DNA from: Xanthobacter dioxanivorans
GTDB lineage: Bacteria > Pseudomonadota > Alphaproteobacteria > Rhizobiales > Xanthobacteraceae
Length of the DNA stretch: 64,000 bases
Direction: 5' to 3'
Assembly (NCBI RefSeq): GCF_016807805.1
Contig: NZ_CP063362.1
Coordinates: forward strand, 3,824,501-3,888,500
Part shown: piece after piece, positions 23,324 to 33,750 of the stretch
How positions within the stretch are numbered: position 1 is the stretch's first letter
Layout of the letters: each line of letters opens with the position of its first letter
The notes under the pieces: model-generated
Database searches by the model: none
The model's input: only the letters and a program-made list of their open reading frames with translations
What the model was told of the DNA's origin: nothing
Program-made: the position numbers and the translations under genes

Positions 23324-23354
23324 GCGGCGCGAACCACATCGATAGGAGCGCTCC

Positions 23355-23537
23355 ATGAGCGACAAGACCATCACCGTGGAGCAGATCGGCTCGCCGATCC
23401 GCCGCCCGTTCGACCAGGAGGCCACCCTCGTCGGCCTCGGGCTGAACAAGCAGCGCCGCCGTTCCACCCTCAAGGACACCCCGGCCGTGCGCGGCATGAT
23501 CGCCAAGGTCGCCCATCTCGTCCGTGTGGTCGAGTGA
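23355..23537 (+). CDS. rpmD: 50S ribosomal protein L30
   Basis: L30 is a small 50S protein of 60 residues. It starts [32 protein letters not shown] and ends with [16 protein letters not shown], matching the bacterial short form. AGGAG precedes the ATG by seven bases. Confidence 0.97.
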   Translation: MSDKTITVEQIGSPIRRPFDQEATLVGLGLNKQRRRSTLKDTPAVRGMIAKVAHLVRVVE

Positions 23538-23547
23538 GGAGCGGGAC

Positions 23548-24030
23548 ATGAAGCTCGACGAAATCAGGGACAATCCCGGCGCCCGCAAGAAGCGGATGCG
23601 CGTCGGCCGCGGCATCGGCTCCGGCAAGGGCAAGACCGCCGGGCGCGGCGTGAAGGGCCAGAAGGCCCGGACCGGCGTGGCCATCAAGGGGTTTGAAGGC
23701 GGGCAGATGCCGCTGCACCGGCGTCTGCCGAAGCGCGGCTTCCACAACATCTTCCGCCTCGACTACAACGAGGTGACCCTCGGCCGCATCCAGACGGCCG
23801 TGGACGCGGGCAAGCTCGACGCCGGCCAGACGGTGACCGAGGCCACGCTCGTCGCCGCCGGCGTGCTGCGCCGGATCAAGGACGGCGTGCGCGTGCTCGG
23901 CTCCGGCGAGCTGACCGCCAAGGTGACGCTGGAAGTGGCCTACGCCACCAAGTCCGCCGTCGCCGCGGTCGAGAAGGCCGGCGGCGCGGTGACCATGCTG
24001 GCCGCGCCGGCTGCGGCCGAAGCGGAGTGA
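23548..24030 (+). CDS. rplO: 50S ribosomal protein L15
   Basis: L15 is a late 50S assembly protein. The 160-residue product begins [34 protein letters not shown]. It has the [18 protein letters not shown] motif and an Ala/Glu-rich C-terminus. The frame is open eight codons further up, but this ATG fits the family and follows GAGGAGCGGG. It ends the spc ribosomal genes; a hairpin follows at once. Confidence 0.98.
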   Translation: MKLDEIRDNPGARKKRMRVGRGIGSGKGKTAGRGVKGQKARTGVAIKGFEGGQMPLHRRLPKRGFHNIFRLDYNEVTLGRIQTAVDAGKLDAGQTVTEATLVAAGVLRRIKDGVRVLGSGELTAKVTLEVAYATKSAVAAVEKAGGAVTMLAAPAAAEAE

Positions 24031-24035
24031 TCCGG

Positions 24036-24061
24036 GCGCGGCCGGGTTCGCCCGGCCGCGC
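24036..24061 (+). terminator. Stem-loop after rplO
   Basis: Perfect 11-bp arms (GCGCGGCCGGG / CCCGGCCGCGC) with a TTCG tetraloop begin six bases past the rplO stop. TTCTG follows, so the T-run is poor; terminator or RNA 3'-end structure. Confidence 0.55.
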
Positions 24062-24289
24062 TTCTGCCTCGGGATGCGCGGCGGGTCGTCCGCCCGGCAT
24101 CTCTTTCTGGCAACCCGGCGTAATGCCGGGTATCTGCTTTTCCGGGCGATGCTCCGGTGCCGCGGATGCGTGATGGACCTCGAGCCCGGACGAGTGGGCG
24201 CAGACGGCTCCCGCTCAGGCCGCGGCCGAGATCCACAGGCATCCGCAACAAAGCGCACGTCGATCCGGTCCGATCGGGCTTGAGGCGTC

Positions 24290-24319
24290 TTGGCACCGCA
24301 AATCGCGCCCTCATATAAG
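24290..24319 (+). promoter_or_regulatory. Predicted secY promoter
   Basis: A -35 box TTGGCA (24290-24295) and a -10 box TATAAG (24314-24319) are 18 bp apart, 37 bp upstream of the secY start. Confidence 0.5.
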
Positions 24320-24356
24320 GGCTGCCCCTCGAGGGCGGCGTCCAGCGGAGCAAGGC

Positions 24357-25691
<1,335 letters not shown>

Positions 25692-25692
25692 A

Positions 25693-26280
25693 ATGAGGCT
25701 GGTGCTGCTGGGCCCGCCCGGGGCAGGCAAGGGAACGCAGGCGCAACGGCTGGTCGCCCGTCACGGGATCGTCCAGCTCTCCACCGGGGACATGCTGCGT
25801 GCCGCTGTGGCGGCGGGCACGCCGGTGGGGCTCAAGGCCAAGGCCGTCATGGATGCGGGCGGCCTCGTCTCCGATGAGATCGTCATCGGCATCATCGCCG
25901 AGCGCCTCGCGGCGCCGGACGCCAAGAACGGCTTCATCCTCGACGGCTTCCCGCGCACGGTGGCCCAGGCGGAGGCGCTGGACCGCCTGCTCGCCGAGAC
26001 GGGCATGAAGCTCGACGCGGTGATCGAGCTGGTGGTGGATCAGGAAAAGCTGGTCAACCGCATCCTCAACCGCGCCGCCGAGGCCAAGGCCAAGGGCGAG
26101 CCGGTCCGCAAGGACGATGACCCGGATGTCTTCAAGACCCGCCTGGAGGCCTACAACCGCGACACCGCGGTGGTGGCGCCGTACTACAAGGCGCGCGGCC
26201 AGCTGAAGCAGATCGACGGCATGGCCCCCATCGACCAGGTGACCGCCGCCATCGACGGGGTGCTTGCCGAGGCGGCGTGA
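25693..26280 (+). CDS. adk: Adenylate kinase
   Basis: Converts ATP + AMP to two ADP. The 195-residue protein has the P-loop [10 protein letters not shown] (7-16), STGDMLR for AMP binding and [16 protein letters not shown]. The LID is the short form: there is no zinc-finger insertion, giving the compact length usual in alphaproteobacteria. It starts one base after the secY stop. A good intrinsic terminator lies 55 bp beyond its end. Confidence 0.98.
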   Translation: MRLVLLGPPGAGKGTQAQRLVARHGIVQLSTGDMLRAAVAAGTPVGLKAKAVMDAGGLVSDEIVIGIIAERLAAPDAKNGFILDGFPRTVAQAEALDRLLAETGMKLDAVIELVVDQEKLVNRILNRAAEAKAKGEPVRKDDDPDVFKTRLEAYNRDTAVVAPYYKARGQLKQIDGMAPIDQVTAAIDGVLAEAA

Positions 26281-26334
26281 GGGCGCGAAGACGTCGGCCT
26301 TCAACGGTCGCCCACTCGTGATGCCTGAACCAGG

Positions 26335-26364
26335 CCCTCCCGTGATCGAGCGGGAGGGTCTTTT
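26335..26364 (+). terminator. Intrinsic terminator after adk
   Basis: CCCTCCCG (26335-26342) and CGGGAGGG (26351-26358) form a perfect 8-bp stem, extendable by three more pairs including one G-T, with an 8-nt loop. It is followed by TCTTTTC. This is one of the clearest intrinsic terminators in the window. Confidence 0.85.
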
Positions 26365-26664
26365 CATTTGCGCCATATGATCGCGCTGGGGGGGCTCCAG
26401 GCGCTCCAGGCGGCGGAACACCTTTATGCGCTCGCGCGGCGCTGAAGTCGGGGAACCCCTTGACGTTTTCTTAAATCCCGGCTATGGCCACTTCCTCGCT
26501 TCGGAACAGGTGCCGTTCGGTCCACCCGGAAGGGTCGGACAGGGCGGCATTTTTGTCGTATCCGGGCAACGTCGTTTCTCCGCAGGGGCCGGCCTCCACC
26601 GGACGCGGGGATCATTCCGCCGGTCGCGTGCCGCAAGGCCCGCCGGCGTCACATGGAGAGAGCA
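26365..26664 (+). other. Spacer between the adk terminator and rpsM
   Basis: About 300 bp with no convincing gene. It contains the predicted rpsM promoter (26460-26488), leaving a leader of about 170 nt before the GTG start of rpsM. Confidence 0.55.
26460..26488 (+). promoter_or_regulatory. Predicted promoter of the rpsM-rpsK-rpoA-rplQ operon
   Basis: A -35 box TTGACG (26460-26465) and a -10 box TATGGC (26483-26488) are separated by exactly 17 bp. Together with the upstream terminator this marks the alpha operon as a separate transcript. Confidence 0.65.
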
Positions 26665-27033
26665 GTGGCTCGTATTGCAGGCGTCAACATTCCGACCAAC
26701 AAGCGCGTCGTCATCGCGCTCCAGTACATCCACGGCATCGGCGCCAAGAAGGCCGAGGAGATCGTGGAGAAGGTGGGCATTCCGGCCGAGCGCCGCGTGA
26801 ACCAGCTCACCGACCAGGAAGTGCTGCAGATCCGCGAGACCATCGACCGCGACTACATCGTGGAAGGCGATCTGCGCCGCGAAGTGGCCATGAACATCAA
26901 GCGGCTGATGGACCTCGGCTGCTACCGGGGCCTGCGCCATCGCCGCGGCCTGCCGGTGCGCGGCCAGCGCACCCATACCAACGCCCGCACCCGCAAGGGA
27001 CCGGCGAAGCCCATCGCGGGCAAGAAGAAGTGA
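26665..27033 (+). CDS. rpsM: 30S ribosomal protein S13
   Basis: S13 bridges the 30S head and the 50S subunit. The 122-residue protein reads [26 protein letters not shown] and carries the signature [24 protein letters not shown]. The start is GTG, with GGAGAGAG upstream. An in-frame ATG four codons earlier would add MERA and leave no ribosome-binding site. Hairpin and 122-bp spacer follow before rpsK. Confidence 0.97.
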   Translation: MARIAGVNIPTNKRVVIALQYIHGIGAKKAEEIVEKVGIPAERRVNQLTDQEVLQIRETIDRDYIVEGDLRREVAMNIKRLMDLGCYRGLRHRRGLPVRGQRTHTNARTRKGPAKPIAGKKK

Positions 27034-27059
27034 TCGGCCGCGAGGCTTGAGGACAGGGG

Positions 27060-27080
27060 AGGCCGGCCAAGCCGGCCTTT
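27060..27080 (+). terminator. Hairpin between rpsM and rpsK
   Basis: AGGCCGGC (27060-27067) and GCCGGCCT (27071-27078) form a perfect 8-bp stem with a 3-nt loop followed by TT. It lies within an operon, so it may attenuate or stabilise rather than terminate. Confidence 0.45.
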
Positions 27081-27155
27081 CCGCATTGACCGGCCCGCCA
27101 AGGGCCATCCCGAGCGCCTGGAGCTACGGGCGCGCCTGAAGGATCGAAGACTGAG

Positions 27156-27545
27156 ATGGCTAAAGAAGCAACACGCGTGAAGCGCCGCGAGCGCAAGAAC
27201 ATTGCCTCCGGCGTGGCGCATGTGAACGCCTCGTTCAACAACACCATGATCACCATCACCGACGCCCAGGGCAATACCATCTCCTGGTCCTCGGCCGGTG
27301 CCATGGGCTTCAAGGGCTCGCGCAAGTCCACCCCGTACGCGGCCCAGGTGGCGGCGGAAGACGCCGCCCGCAAGGCGGCCGAGCACGGCATGCGCACCCT
27401 CGAGGTGGAAGTGTCCGGCCCCGGTTCGGGCCGTGAATCGGCGCTGCGCGCCCTCCAGGCCGCGGGCTTCCTCGTGACGTCCATCCGCGACGTGACGCCG
27501 ATCCCGCACAACGGCTGCCGTCCGCGCAAGCGCCGCCGCGTCTGA
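27156..27545 (+). CDS. rpsK: 30S ribosomal protein S11
   Basis: S11 lies on the 30S platform next to the mRNA exit. The 129 residues include [21 protein letters not shown] and the C-terminal signature [21 protein letters not shown]. It lies 122 bp from rpsM and about 140 bp from rpoA, longer gaps than are usual inside this operon. Confidence 0.99.
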   Translation: MAKEATRVKRRERKNIASGVAHVNASFNNTMITITDAQGNTISWSSAGAMGFKGSRKSTPYAAQVAAEDAARKAAEHGMRTLEVEVSGPGSGRESALRALQAAGFLVTSIRDVTPIPHNGCRPRKRRRV

Positions 27546-27684
27546 TCTGCTCTTGATCCCGCGGGGTCGTCTCGGCCCTGCGGATCCTATGCCCGGTTTC
27601 TCCTCCCCCGATCGGGACGGGCCCGGCCTCCGGATGAGGTCGAACATTCCGGCAGCTGCCGAGGCCCGGCGAGAAAGCAAGGTG

Positions 27685-28707
27685 ATGCAAGTGATTCAGA
27701 AGAACTGGCAAGAGCTGATCAAGCCCGAGAAGCTGCAGGTCAATCCTGGCCACGACCCCAAGCGCTTCGCGACGGTGATCGCCGAGCCGCTGGAGCGTGG
27801 CTTCGGCATGACGCTGGGCAACGCGCTGCGTCGCATCCTCCTGTCTTCGCTGCAGGGTGCGGCGGTGACGTCGATCCACATCGACGGGGTGCTGCACGAG
27901 TTCTCGTCCATCCCCGGCGTGCGCGAGGACGTGACCGACATCATCCTCAACGTGAAGGATGTGGCCATCCGCATGCAGGGCGACGGCCCCAAGCGCATGG
28001 TGGCCAAGAAGACCGGCCCGGGCGTGCTGGTGGCGGGCGACATCCAGACCGTGGGTGACGTGGCCATCCTGAACCCGAACCTGCCCATCTGCACCCTGGA
28101 CGACGGGGCGGAGCTGCGCATCGAGTTCACCGTCGACACCGGCAAGGGCTATGTCGCCGCCGACCGCAACCGGCCGGAAGACGCGCCGATCGGCCTCATC
28201 CCGATCGACAGCCTCTACTCGCCGGTGCGCAAGGTCTCCTACAAGGTCGAGAACACCCGTGAGGGCCAGATCCTCGACTATGACAAGCTGACCCTGCAGA
28301 TCGAGACCAACGGCTCGATCACGGCCGAGGATGCGCTCGCTTATGCGGCGCGCATCCTGCAGGACCAGCTGGAGATCTTCGTCAACTTCGAGGAGCCCAA
28401 GCGCGAGAGCGAGACCACCGCCATCCAGACGCTGCCGTTCTCCCCGGCGCTGCTGAAGAAGGTGGACGAGCTCGAGCTGTCGGTGCGTTCGGCCAACTGC
28501 CTGAAGAACGACAACATCGTCTATATCGGCGACCTGATCCAGAAGAGCGAGACGGAGATGCTCCGCACGCCGAACTTCGGCCGCAAGTCGCTCAACGAGA
28601 TCAAGGAAGTGCTCGCCTCCCTCGGCCTGCACCTGGGCATGGAAGTGCCCGGCTGGCCGCCCGAGAACATCGAAGAGCTGGCAAAGCGCTTCGAGGAGCA
28701 CTACTGA
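27685..28707 (+). CDS. rpoA: DNA-directed RNA polymerase subunit alpha
   Basis: Alpha is the assembly platform of RNA polymerase and a contact for activators. The product has about 340 residues. The N-terminal domain (1-230) includes [26 protein letters not shown] and [14 protein letters not shown]. The C-terminal domain (about 255-330) includes [26 protein letters not shown] and [17 protein letters not shown]. The ATG at 27685 gives [11 protein letters not shown]; a GTG at 27691 giving MIQKNWQEL is equally plausible. Frames further upstream are not family-like. Confidence 0.98.
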   Translation: MQVIQKNWQELIKPEKLQVNPGHDPKRFATVIAEPLERGFGMTLGNALRRILLSSLQGAAVTSIHIDGVLHEFSSIPGVREDVTDIILNVKDVAIRMQGDGPKRMVAKKTGPGVLVAGDIQTVGDVAILNPNLPICTLDDGAELRIEFTVDTGKGYVAADRNRPEDAPIGLIPIDSLYSPVRKVSYKVENTREGQILDYDKLTLQIETNGSITAEDALAYAARILQDQLEIFVNFEEPKRESETTAIQTLPFSPALLKKVDELELSVRSANCLKNDNIVYIGDLIQKSETEMLRTPNFGRKSLNEIKEVLASLGLHLGMEVPGWPPENIEELAKRFEEHY

Positions 28708-28810
28708 TCTAAGCCCCGAGGCGGTGTGCCGCCTCGAACCCGTTCCAGCGGCACGAGCCGCGCAACCGCAATCCGGCTCGTCCGCCGCTATCTTTCAGGA
28801 GTTCGCCGTC

Positions 28811-29230
28811 ATGCGTCACGGCAAGGTACACCGCAAGTTCAACCGCACCTGGGAGCATCGCAAGGCGATGTTCTCCAATCTCGCGGGCGCCCTCATCACC
28901 CACGAGCAGATCGTGACCACCCTGCCCAAGGCGAAGGATCTTCGCCCGGTGGTGGAGAAGCTCGTCACGCTCGCCCGCCGTGGTGACCTCCACGCCCGCC
29001 GCCAGGCCATCGCCGAGCTGAAGGACGTCACGATCGTCAAGAAGCTCTTCGACGTGCTCGCGCCCCGCTACAAGGGCCGTCCGGGTGGTTACACCCGCAT
29101 CGTCAAGGCCGGCTTCCGCTATGGCGACAACACCGCGGTGGCGGTGATCGAGTTCGTCGACCGCGACGTGGACGCCAAGGGCGCCGCCGATCACGCCCGC
29201 ACCGCGGCGGCGGCTGCCGAGGCGGCGTGA
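28811..29230 (+). CDS. rplQ: 50S ribosomal protein L17
   Basis: L17 lies near the tunnel exit. The 139-residue product begins [47 protein letters not shown] and has the signature [32 protein letters not shown] sequence. The C-terminal tail is Ala-rich. TCAGGAG precedes the ATG. It ends the alpha operon and is followed by a strong terminator. Confidence 0.98.
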   Translation: MRHGKVHRKFNRTWEHRKAMFSNLAGALITHEQIVTTLPKAKDLRPVVEKLVTLARRGDLHARRQAIAELKDVTIVKKLFDVLAPRYKGRPGGYTRIVKAGFRYGDNTAVAVIEFVDRDVDAKGAADHARTAAAAAEAA

Positions 29231-29270
29231 GCTGCTTCTGAAGCGCCAGCGGCCCTCTGGCTCGTTGGAT

Positions 29271-29310
29271 ATGTGAAAAGGGGCGGTCCTCGGGCCGCCC
29301 CTTTTCACAT
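29271..29310 (+). terminator. Intrinsic terminator of the alpha operon
   Basis: Perfect 16-bp arms, 29271-29286 and 29295-29310, with an 8-nt loop lie 40 bp past rplQ. The descending arm carries CCCCTTTT. The arms begin with A and end with T, so the structure is symmetric and may work in both directions. Confidence 0.85.
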
Positions 29311-29494
29311 TCAGGGTGCCGGTCGTGGTCCCGCCGGGTCGGGCGTCCCCGGTGATCCCCCGCCTGTCTCCTCCGGCGTTGCGGACGCGCCGGACAAGCG
29401 GCGCCATCGCCGTTAAAAGGGACGGTGCGCCGCGCCTGGACGGGAACGCATCCGGGGGGCGACAGCTTGTTTCGCGCTCAGGTGGCGCGGCTTC

Positions 29495-30952
29495 ATGGGT
29501 GGCGGAATGTTCGGACGTCTTTCGCATATGGCGGCCCTGGCCGCTTTTGTCCTCCTGGTGGCATCCCCCGCCGCTCAGGCCCAGCCGGCGCCCCAGCCGC
29601 GCGTGCCGGAGTCGGCGGGCGAGGTGAAGCTCAGCTTCGCCCCGGTGGTGGCGCGCTCGGCGCCGGCGGTGGTGAACGTCTATGCGCTGAAGACCGCGCC
29701 CCAGCGCTCCAATCCCATCTTCGACGATCCGTTCTTCCGCCGTTTCTTCGGCGGGCGGGGCGGTCCCGGCGGGCCGGGCCTCGGCGCCCCGCCGGAGCGC
29801 ATGCAGCGCTCGCTGGGCTCGGGCGTGGTGGTGGACCCCGCCGGGCTCGTGGTCACCAATTTCCACGTCATCGAGGGCGCCGACGAGATCCGCATCGCCC
29901 TGAACGACAAGCGCGAGTACGAGGCCGAGGTGCTGCTGCGCGACCAGCGCACGGACCTTGCCATCCTGCGCATCAAGCGCGAGGGCAAGGAGAGTTTCGC
30001 CTCCATCGAGTTCGGCGATTCGGACGGGCTCGCCGTGGGCGACCTGGTGCTGGCCATCGGCGACCCCTTCGGCGTCGGCCAGACGGTGACGCAGGGCATC
30101 GTCTCGGCCTTGGCCCGCACCCAGGTGGGCGTGTCCGACTACCAGTTCTTCATCCAGACGGACGCCGCCATCAATCCCGGCAATTCGGGCGGCGCCCTGG
30201 TGGACATGGCGGGGCGGCTGGTGGGCATCAACAGCGCCATCTATTCCCGCTCGGGCGGCTCCATCGGCATCGGCTTCGCCATTCCGGTGAACATGGTGCG
30301 GGTGGTGGTGGAGCAGGCGAAGAGCGGCAGCAAGTCGGTGCGCCGGCCCTGGCTCGGCGCCGGCCTGCAGCGCGTCTCCCCCGAGATCGCCGAGAGCCTC
30401 GGCCTGCCGCGTCCCACCGGCGTGCTGGTGCAGTCGGTGGTGCCGGCCGGCCCGGCCGCGAAGGCGGGGCTGAAGGTGGGCGACCTCATTGTCGCAGTGG
30501 AAGGGCAGGGGATCGACGATCCGGAATCCCTCTACTACCGCTTCGCCACACGGCCCATCGGCGGCAAGGCGGCGCTGGCCGTCACCCGCTCCGGCAAGGA
30601 GCTGAGCCTGGTGGTGGTGCTGGAGGGCGCGCCGGAGACGGTGCCGCGGGAGGAGGTCCAGGTGCGCGCCCGCTCGCCCTTCGCCGGCGCCACCGTTGTG
30701 AACCTCTCCCCGGCGGTGGCCGAGGAGCTGAAGGTGGACAGCAACGTCACCGGCGTCGTCATCTACGAGGTGGACGACAACACCCCGGCGGCGGCCGCGG
30801 GCTTCCGTTCCGGCGACGTGATCATCGAGGTGAACGGCGCGAAGGTGGGGCGGACGCGGGATCTGGAGCAGATCGTGCGCACGCCCATGCGCGCGTGGCA
30901 GGTCAAGGTGGAGCGCGCGGGACGCGTCATCACCGCGCTGCTGCCCGGCTGA
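29495..30952 (+). CDS. HtrA/Deg-family periplasmic serine protease
   Basis: A trypsin-like protease/chaperone for misfolded envelope proteins, 485 residues. The signal peptide spans about 1-29 (AAQAQ). The catalytic triad is His124 (TNFHVIEGAD), Asp154 (RTDLAIL) and Ser231 (NPGNSGGALVD). Two PDZ domains follow (about 270-370 and 385-480). A Gly/Pro-rich loop (residues 85-98) precedes the protease core. The start is ATG 29495, or ATG 29507 four codons later. Nine bases separate it from rarA, so the two are probably co-transcribed. Confidence 0.95.
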   Translation: MGGGMFGRLSHMAALAAFVLLVASPAAQAQPAPQPRVPESAGEVKLSFAPVVARSAPAVVNVYALKTAPQRSNPIFDDPFFRRFFGGRGGPGGPGLGAPPERMQRSLGSGVVVDPAGLVVTNFHVIEGADEIRIALNDKREYEAEVLLRDQRTDLAILRIKREGKESFASIEFGDSDGLAVGDLVLAIGDPFGVGQTVTQGIVSALARTQVGVSDYQFFIQTDAAINPGNSGGALVDMAGRLVGINSAIYSRSGGSIGIGFAIPVNMVRVVVEQAKSGSKSVRRPWLGAGLQRVSPEIAESLGLPRPTGVLVQSVVPAGPAAKAGLKVGDLIVAVEGQGIDDPESLYYRFATRPIGGKAALAVTRSGKELSLVVVLEGAPETVPREEVQVRARSPFAGATVVNLSPAVAEELKVDSNVTGVVIYEVDDNTPAAAAGFRSGDVIIEVNGAKVGRTRDLEQIVRTPMRAWQVKVERAGRVITALLPG

Positions 30953-30960
30953 GGCGCGCC

Positions 30961-32271
30961 ATGGCCGATCTGTTCGAGGCGGCGGGCTTGGGCGGTGCGG
31001 TGCCGCGGCCGCTCGCCGACCGGCTGCGGCCGGGCAAGCTCTCCGAGGTGGTGGGCCAGGACCATCTGGTGGGCCCGGACGGGGTGCTTACCCGCATGCT
31101 GAAGACGCGCTCGCTCGGCTCTCTCATCCTGTGGGGGCCGCCGGGCACCGGCAAGACCACGGTCGCACGCCTGCTCGCCGCCGAGACTGACCTGCACTTC
31201 GAGCAGATCTCCGCCATCTTCTCCGGCGTCGCCGACCTCAAGAAGGTGTTCGAGCAGGCCCGCGGCCGGCGGCAGATCGGCACGGCGACGCTGTTGTTCG
31301 TGGACGAGATCCACCGCTTCAACCGCGCCCAGCAGGACAGCTTCCTGCCGGTGATGGAGGACGGCACAGTCACCCTCGTCGGCGCCACCACGGAAAACCC
31401 GTCCTTCGAGCTCAACGCCGCGCTCTTGTCCCGCGCCCGCGTGCTGGTGTTCAAGTCGCTGGACGCCGACGCCATCGCGCTGCTTCTGGCGCGGGCGGAG
31501 GAGGTGGAGGGCAAGGCCCTGCCGCTCACCGACGAGGCGCGCTTTGCCCTGGTGAACATGGCGGACGGCGACGGGCGGGCGGCGCTCACCCTGACGGAAG
31601 AGGTGTGGCGCGCGGCGCGGCCGGGCGAGGTGTTCGACGTGGCGGGGCTCGCCGAGGTGGTGCAGCGCCGCGCGCCCATCTACGACAAGAGCGAGGACGG
31701 GCACTACAACCTGATCTCCGCCTTGCACAAATCGGTGCGCGGCTCGGACCCGGACGCGGCGCTCTATTATCTCGCGCGCATGCTGGACGCGGGGGAGAGC
31801 CCGCTGTTCCTCGCCCGGCGCATCGTGCGCATGGCCATCGAGGACATCGGCAATGCCGATCCGCAGGCCCTCGTCGTCGCCAATGCGGCGAGGGAGGCCT
31901 ACGACTTCCTCGGCTCGCCGGAGGGTGAACTCGCCCTCGCGCAGGCGATCGTCTATGTCGCCACCGCGCCGAAATCGAATGCGGTCTACAAGGCCTTCTC
32001 GGCGGCCAGGCGCGCGGCCAAGGAGGGCGGCTCCCTGGTGCCGCCCAAGCATATCCTCAACGCCCCCACCAAGCTGATGAAGGGCGAGGGCTACGGCGCC
32101 GGCTATCGCTACGATCACGACGAGCCGGACGCATTTTCCGGCCAGAACTACTTCCCCGAGGCCCTCGGCCGCCAGAGCTTCTACCGTCCCGTCGAGCGCG
32201 GCTTCGAGCGCGAGATCAAGAAGCGCATGGACTACTGGGCCCGCCTGCGGGCCGAGCGCGGGGAGCCGTGA
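30961..32271 (+). CDS. rarA: Replication-associated recombination protein A (RarA/MgsA AAA+ ATPase)
   Basis: A clamp-loader-like AAA+ ATPase acting at stalled replication forks. The 436-residue protein has Walker A WGPPGTGKTT (58-67), Walker B LLFVDEIHRF (111-120), sensor I GATTENPSF and the RarA tetramerisation region (RRIVRMAIEDIGNADPQALVVA). The C-terminal PPKHILNAPTKLMK and GYRYDHDEPDAFSGQNYFPE motifs are RarA-specific. It follows the protease gene by 9 bp and converges on the hydrolase gene. Confidence 0.97.
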   Translation: MADLFEAAGLGGAVPRPLADRLRPGKLSEVVGQDHLVGPDGVLTRMLKTRSLGSLILWGPPGTGKTTVARLLAAETDLHFEQISAIFSGVADLKKVFEQARGRRQIGTATLLFVDEIHRFNRAQQDSFLPVMEDGTVTLVGATTENPSFELNAALLSRARVLVFKSLDADAIALLLARAEEVEGKALPLTDEARFALVNMADGDGRAALTLTEEVWRAARPGEVFDVAGLAEVVQRRAPIYDKSEDGHYNLISALHKSVRGSDPDAALYYLARMLDAGESPLFLARRIVRMAIEDIGNADPQALVVANAAREAYDFLGSPEGELALAQAIVYVATAPKSNAVYKAFSAARRAAKEGGSLVPPKHILNAPTKLMKGEGYGAGYRYDHDEPDAFSGQNYFPEALGRQSFYRPVERGFEREIKKRMDYWARLRAERGEP

Positions 32272-32326
32272 GCCCGCAGGGGTGAGGCTCCCCCCTTGTT
32301 CCGTCGATTCTTCCGCCCCTCAGCCC

Positions 32327-33118
32327 TCACTCCCCGGCGAGGGCGAGATCGAGGAAGCGCTCCAGCATGGCGTTGACCTGCGCGGGCACCTCCATCTGGC
32401 AGAAATGACCGGAGCCGACCGTGCGCGCGACCTGGAGATGGGGGACGAGATCGGCGAGGCGCGCGAGGTCGGAGCGGGGCGTCGGCTCGTTGGCGGCGAT
32501 GTACAGGAGCGGCGCCGACAGACGGCCGTGAGCGGGGGTCGGATCATAGTCGCGCAGGGCCTCGGCGCCGGAGACGCGGAGGCTCTCGGGGGCCGATCCC
32601 ATCACGTCGAGGATGCGGGCGCAGAGCGCGCGGTCGTCGGTCGGCAGGAAGAAGGCCGCCTCCACCATGCGGCGCAGGGCGGCCGCGCCTTCCGGTCCCG
32701 CCAGCACCGGAACCAGCGCCGCGAGGCCGGCGTGGGCGGCCTCCGACAGGGTCGTGGCCGAATCGAGCAGGGCCACGGCGCGCGGCAGTCGCGGAAAGCG
32801 CACGGCCAGGTCGAAGGCGATGGTCCCGCCCATGGAATGGCCGACGAAAGCGGGCCGCTCCAGTCCCAGCTCGGCGCACAGCCACGCGATGTCGTCACCG
32901 AACTCGGCGAAGCTGTAGCGCTGCTCCGGCTTGTCGCTGGCGCCGTGGCCACGCAGGTCGGGGGCGAGCACGGCGTGCCCGCGCGCCGACAGATGCGCGA
33001 ACTGGGCGGCCATGAAGGTGTGATCGCAGCAGAAGCCGTGAATCAGGACCACCGGCGGCCTGGAGCCCGCGGCGAAATCGAAGTGCAGTCGAACGCCATC
33101 GCGGATCAGTGCGGGCAT
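32327..33118 (-). CDS. Alpha/beta-fold hydrolase
   Basis: A 263-residue alpha/beta hydrolase. The oxyanion region VVLIHGFCCDH (residues 23-33) and PDLRGHGASDKP lead to the nucleophile elbow GHSMGG (Ser95). The catalytic His lies in VGSGHFCQMEVP near the C-terminus. There is no signal peptide. The substrate cannot be read from the sequence; such proteins include esterases, C-C hydrolases and haloperoxidase-like enzymes. It is transcribed away from crcB across a 179-bp spacer and converges with rarA. Confidence 0.88.
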   Translation of the reverse strand: MPALIRDGVRLHFDFAAGSRPPVVLIHGFCCDHTFMAAQFAHLSARGHAVLAPDLRGHGASDKPEQRYSFAEFGDDIAWLCAELGLERPAFVGHSMGGTIAFDLAVRFPRLPRAVALLDSATTLSEAAHAGLAALVPVLAGPEGAAALRRMVEAAFFLPTDDRALCARILDVMGSAPESLRVSGAEALRDYDPTPAHGRLSAPLLYIAANEPTPRSDLARLADLVPHLQVARTVGSGHFCQMEVPAQVNAMLERFLDLALAGE

Positions 33119-33215
33119 GCGGGATCTTCCGGTGAACCAGTCCGGCGTACAATGGACGAGACGCGTTCACCCGGCTACGGCCGGCAGCGTCCATATTCCC
33201 GTGCAATTTCGCGAT

Positions 33216-33249
33216 CCGCGTGCACTTTCGGCTGGTGCAGTGCACGCGG
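33216..33249. promoter_or_regulatory. Inverted repeat upstream of crcB
   Basis: CCGCGTGCAC (33216-33225) and GTGCACGCGG (33240-33249) form perfect 10-bp arms around a 14-nt spacer, 48 bp before the crcB start. GTGCA occurs four times within 50 bp. It could be an operator for crcB or the divergent hydrolase gene, or a leader hairpin. It does not look like the fluoride riboswitch. Confidence 0.4.
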
Positions 33250-33297
33250 CTGGGATGTCATGCCGTCCACCGCTTTCCGCTCCGCCCGAGGGTCCTG

Positions 33298-33681
33298 ATG
33301 CATCCCGCTCTCATCGTTTTCCTCGGCGCCGGCCTCGGCGGGGTCATCCGGCATCTGGTGAACATGACCGTGCCGAAGCTGCTCGGCACCGGCCTGCCGT
33401 TCGCCACCTTCTTCATCAATGTCTCGGGCAGCTTCCTCATGGGGCTGGTGGTGGGGTATCTGGCGTTCAAGGACGGCGAGCTCTGGAGCCAGTCCCTGCG
33501 GCTGTTCCTCACCACCGGCATCCTCGGCGGCTACACCACCTTCTCCACGTTCTCCCTCGAATTCTTCTTCCTCATGGAGCGCGGCTCCACCGGGATGGCC
33601 CTTGCCTATGCGGGCGGGTCGGTGCTCCTCGGCCTGGCTGCGGTGTTCGCCGGCATGTCGCTGATGCGCGCCCTCGCGTGA
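33298..33681 (+). CDS. crcB: Fluoride efflux channel CrcB/Fluc
   Basis: A small dual-topology fluoride channel of 127 residues with four membrane helices. GLGGVIRHLVNM, FINVSGSFLMGLVVGYL and TGILGGYTTFSTFSLE are the family's pore and Na-site motifs. The frame is open 26 codons upstream, but the ATG starting MHPALIVFLGAGLGG fits the family. No fluoride riboswitch was recognised upstream. Confidence 0.95.
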   Translation: MHPALIVFLGAGLGGVIRHLVNMTVPKLLGTGLPFATFFINVSGSFLMGLVVGYLAFKDGELWSQSLRLFLTTGILGGYTTFSTFSLEFFFLMERGSTGMALAYAGGSVLLGLAAVFAGMSLMRALA

Positions 33682-33750
33682 CGGGCCGCCCGGCTTGCTC
33701 TATTGCTGCGGGAAACGGGCAGGACGCCCGGTTTCTGGGACAATCCGAGC

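Larger units (their letters stand above)
24031..24356 (+). other. rplO-secY spacer with two hairpins and a promoter
   Basis: This 326-bp spacer holds no gene. It contains a strong hairpin directly after rplO (24036-24061), a second small hairpin (arms ACCCGGC 24113-24119 and GCCGGGT 24125-24131) and a predicted secY promoter (24290-24319). secY-adk can therefore be transcribed independently of the spc genes. Confidence 0.65.

Noticed and set aside
33119..33297. A fluoride riboswitch upstream of crcB
   Set aside because: I could not find the conserved pseudoknot core of the crcB RNA by eye. Only a GTGCAC inverted repeat is present. A covariance-model search would be decisive.
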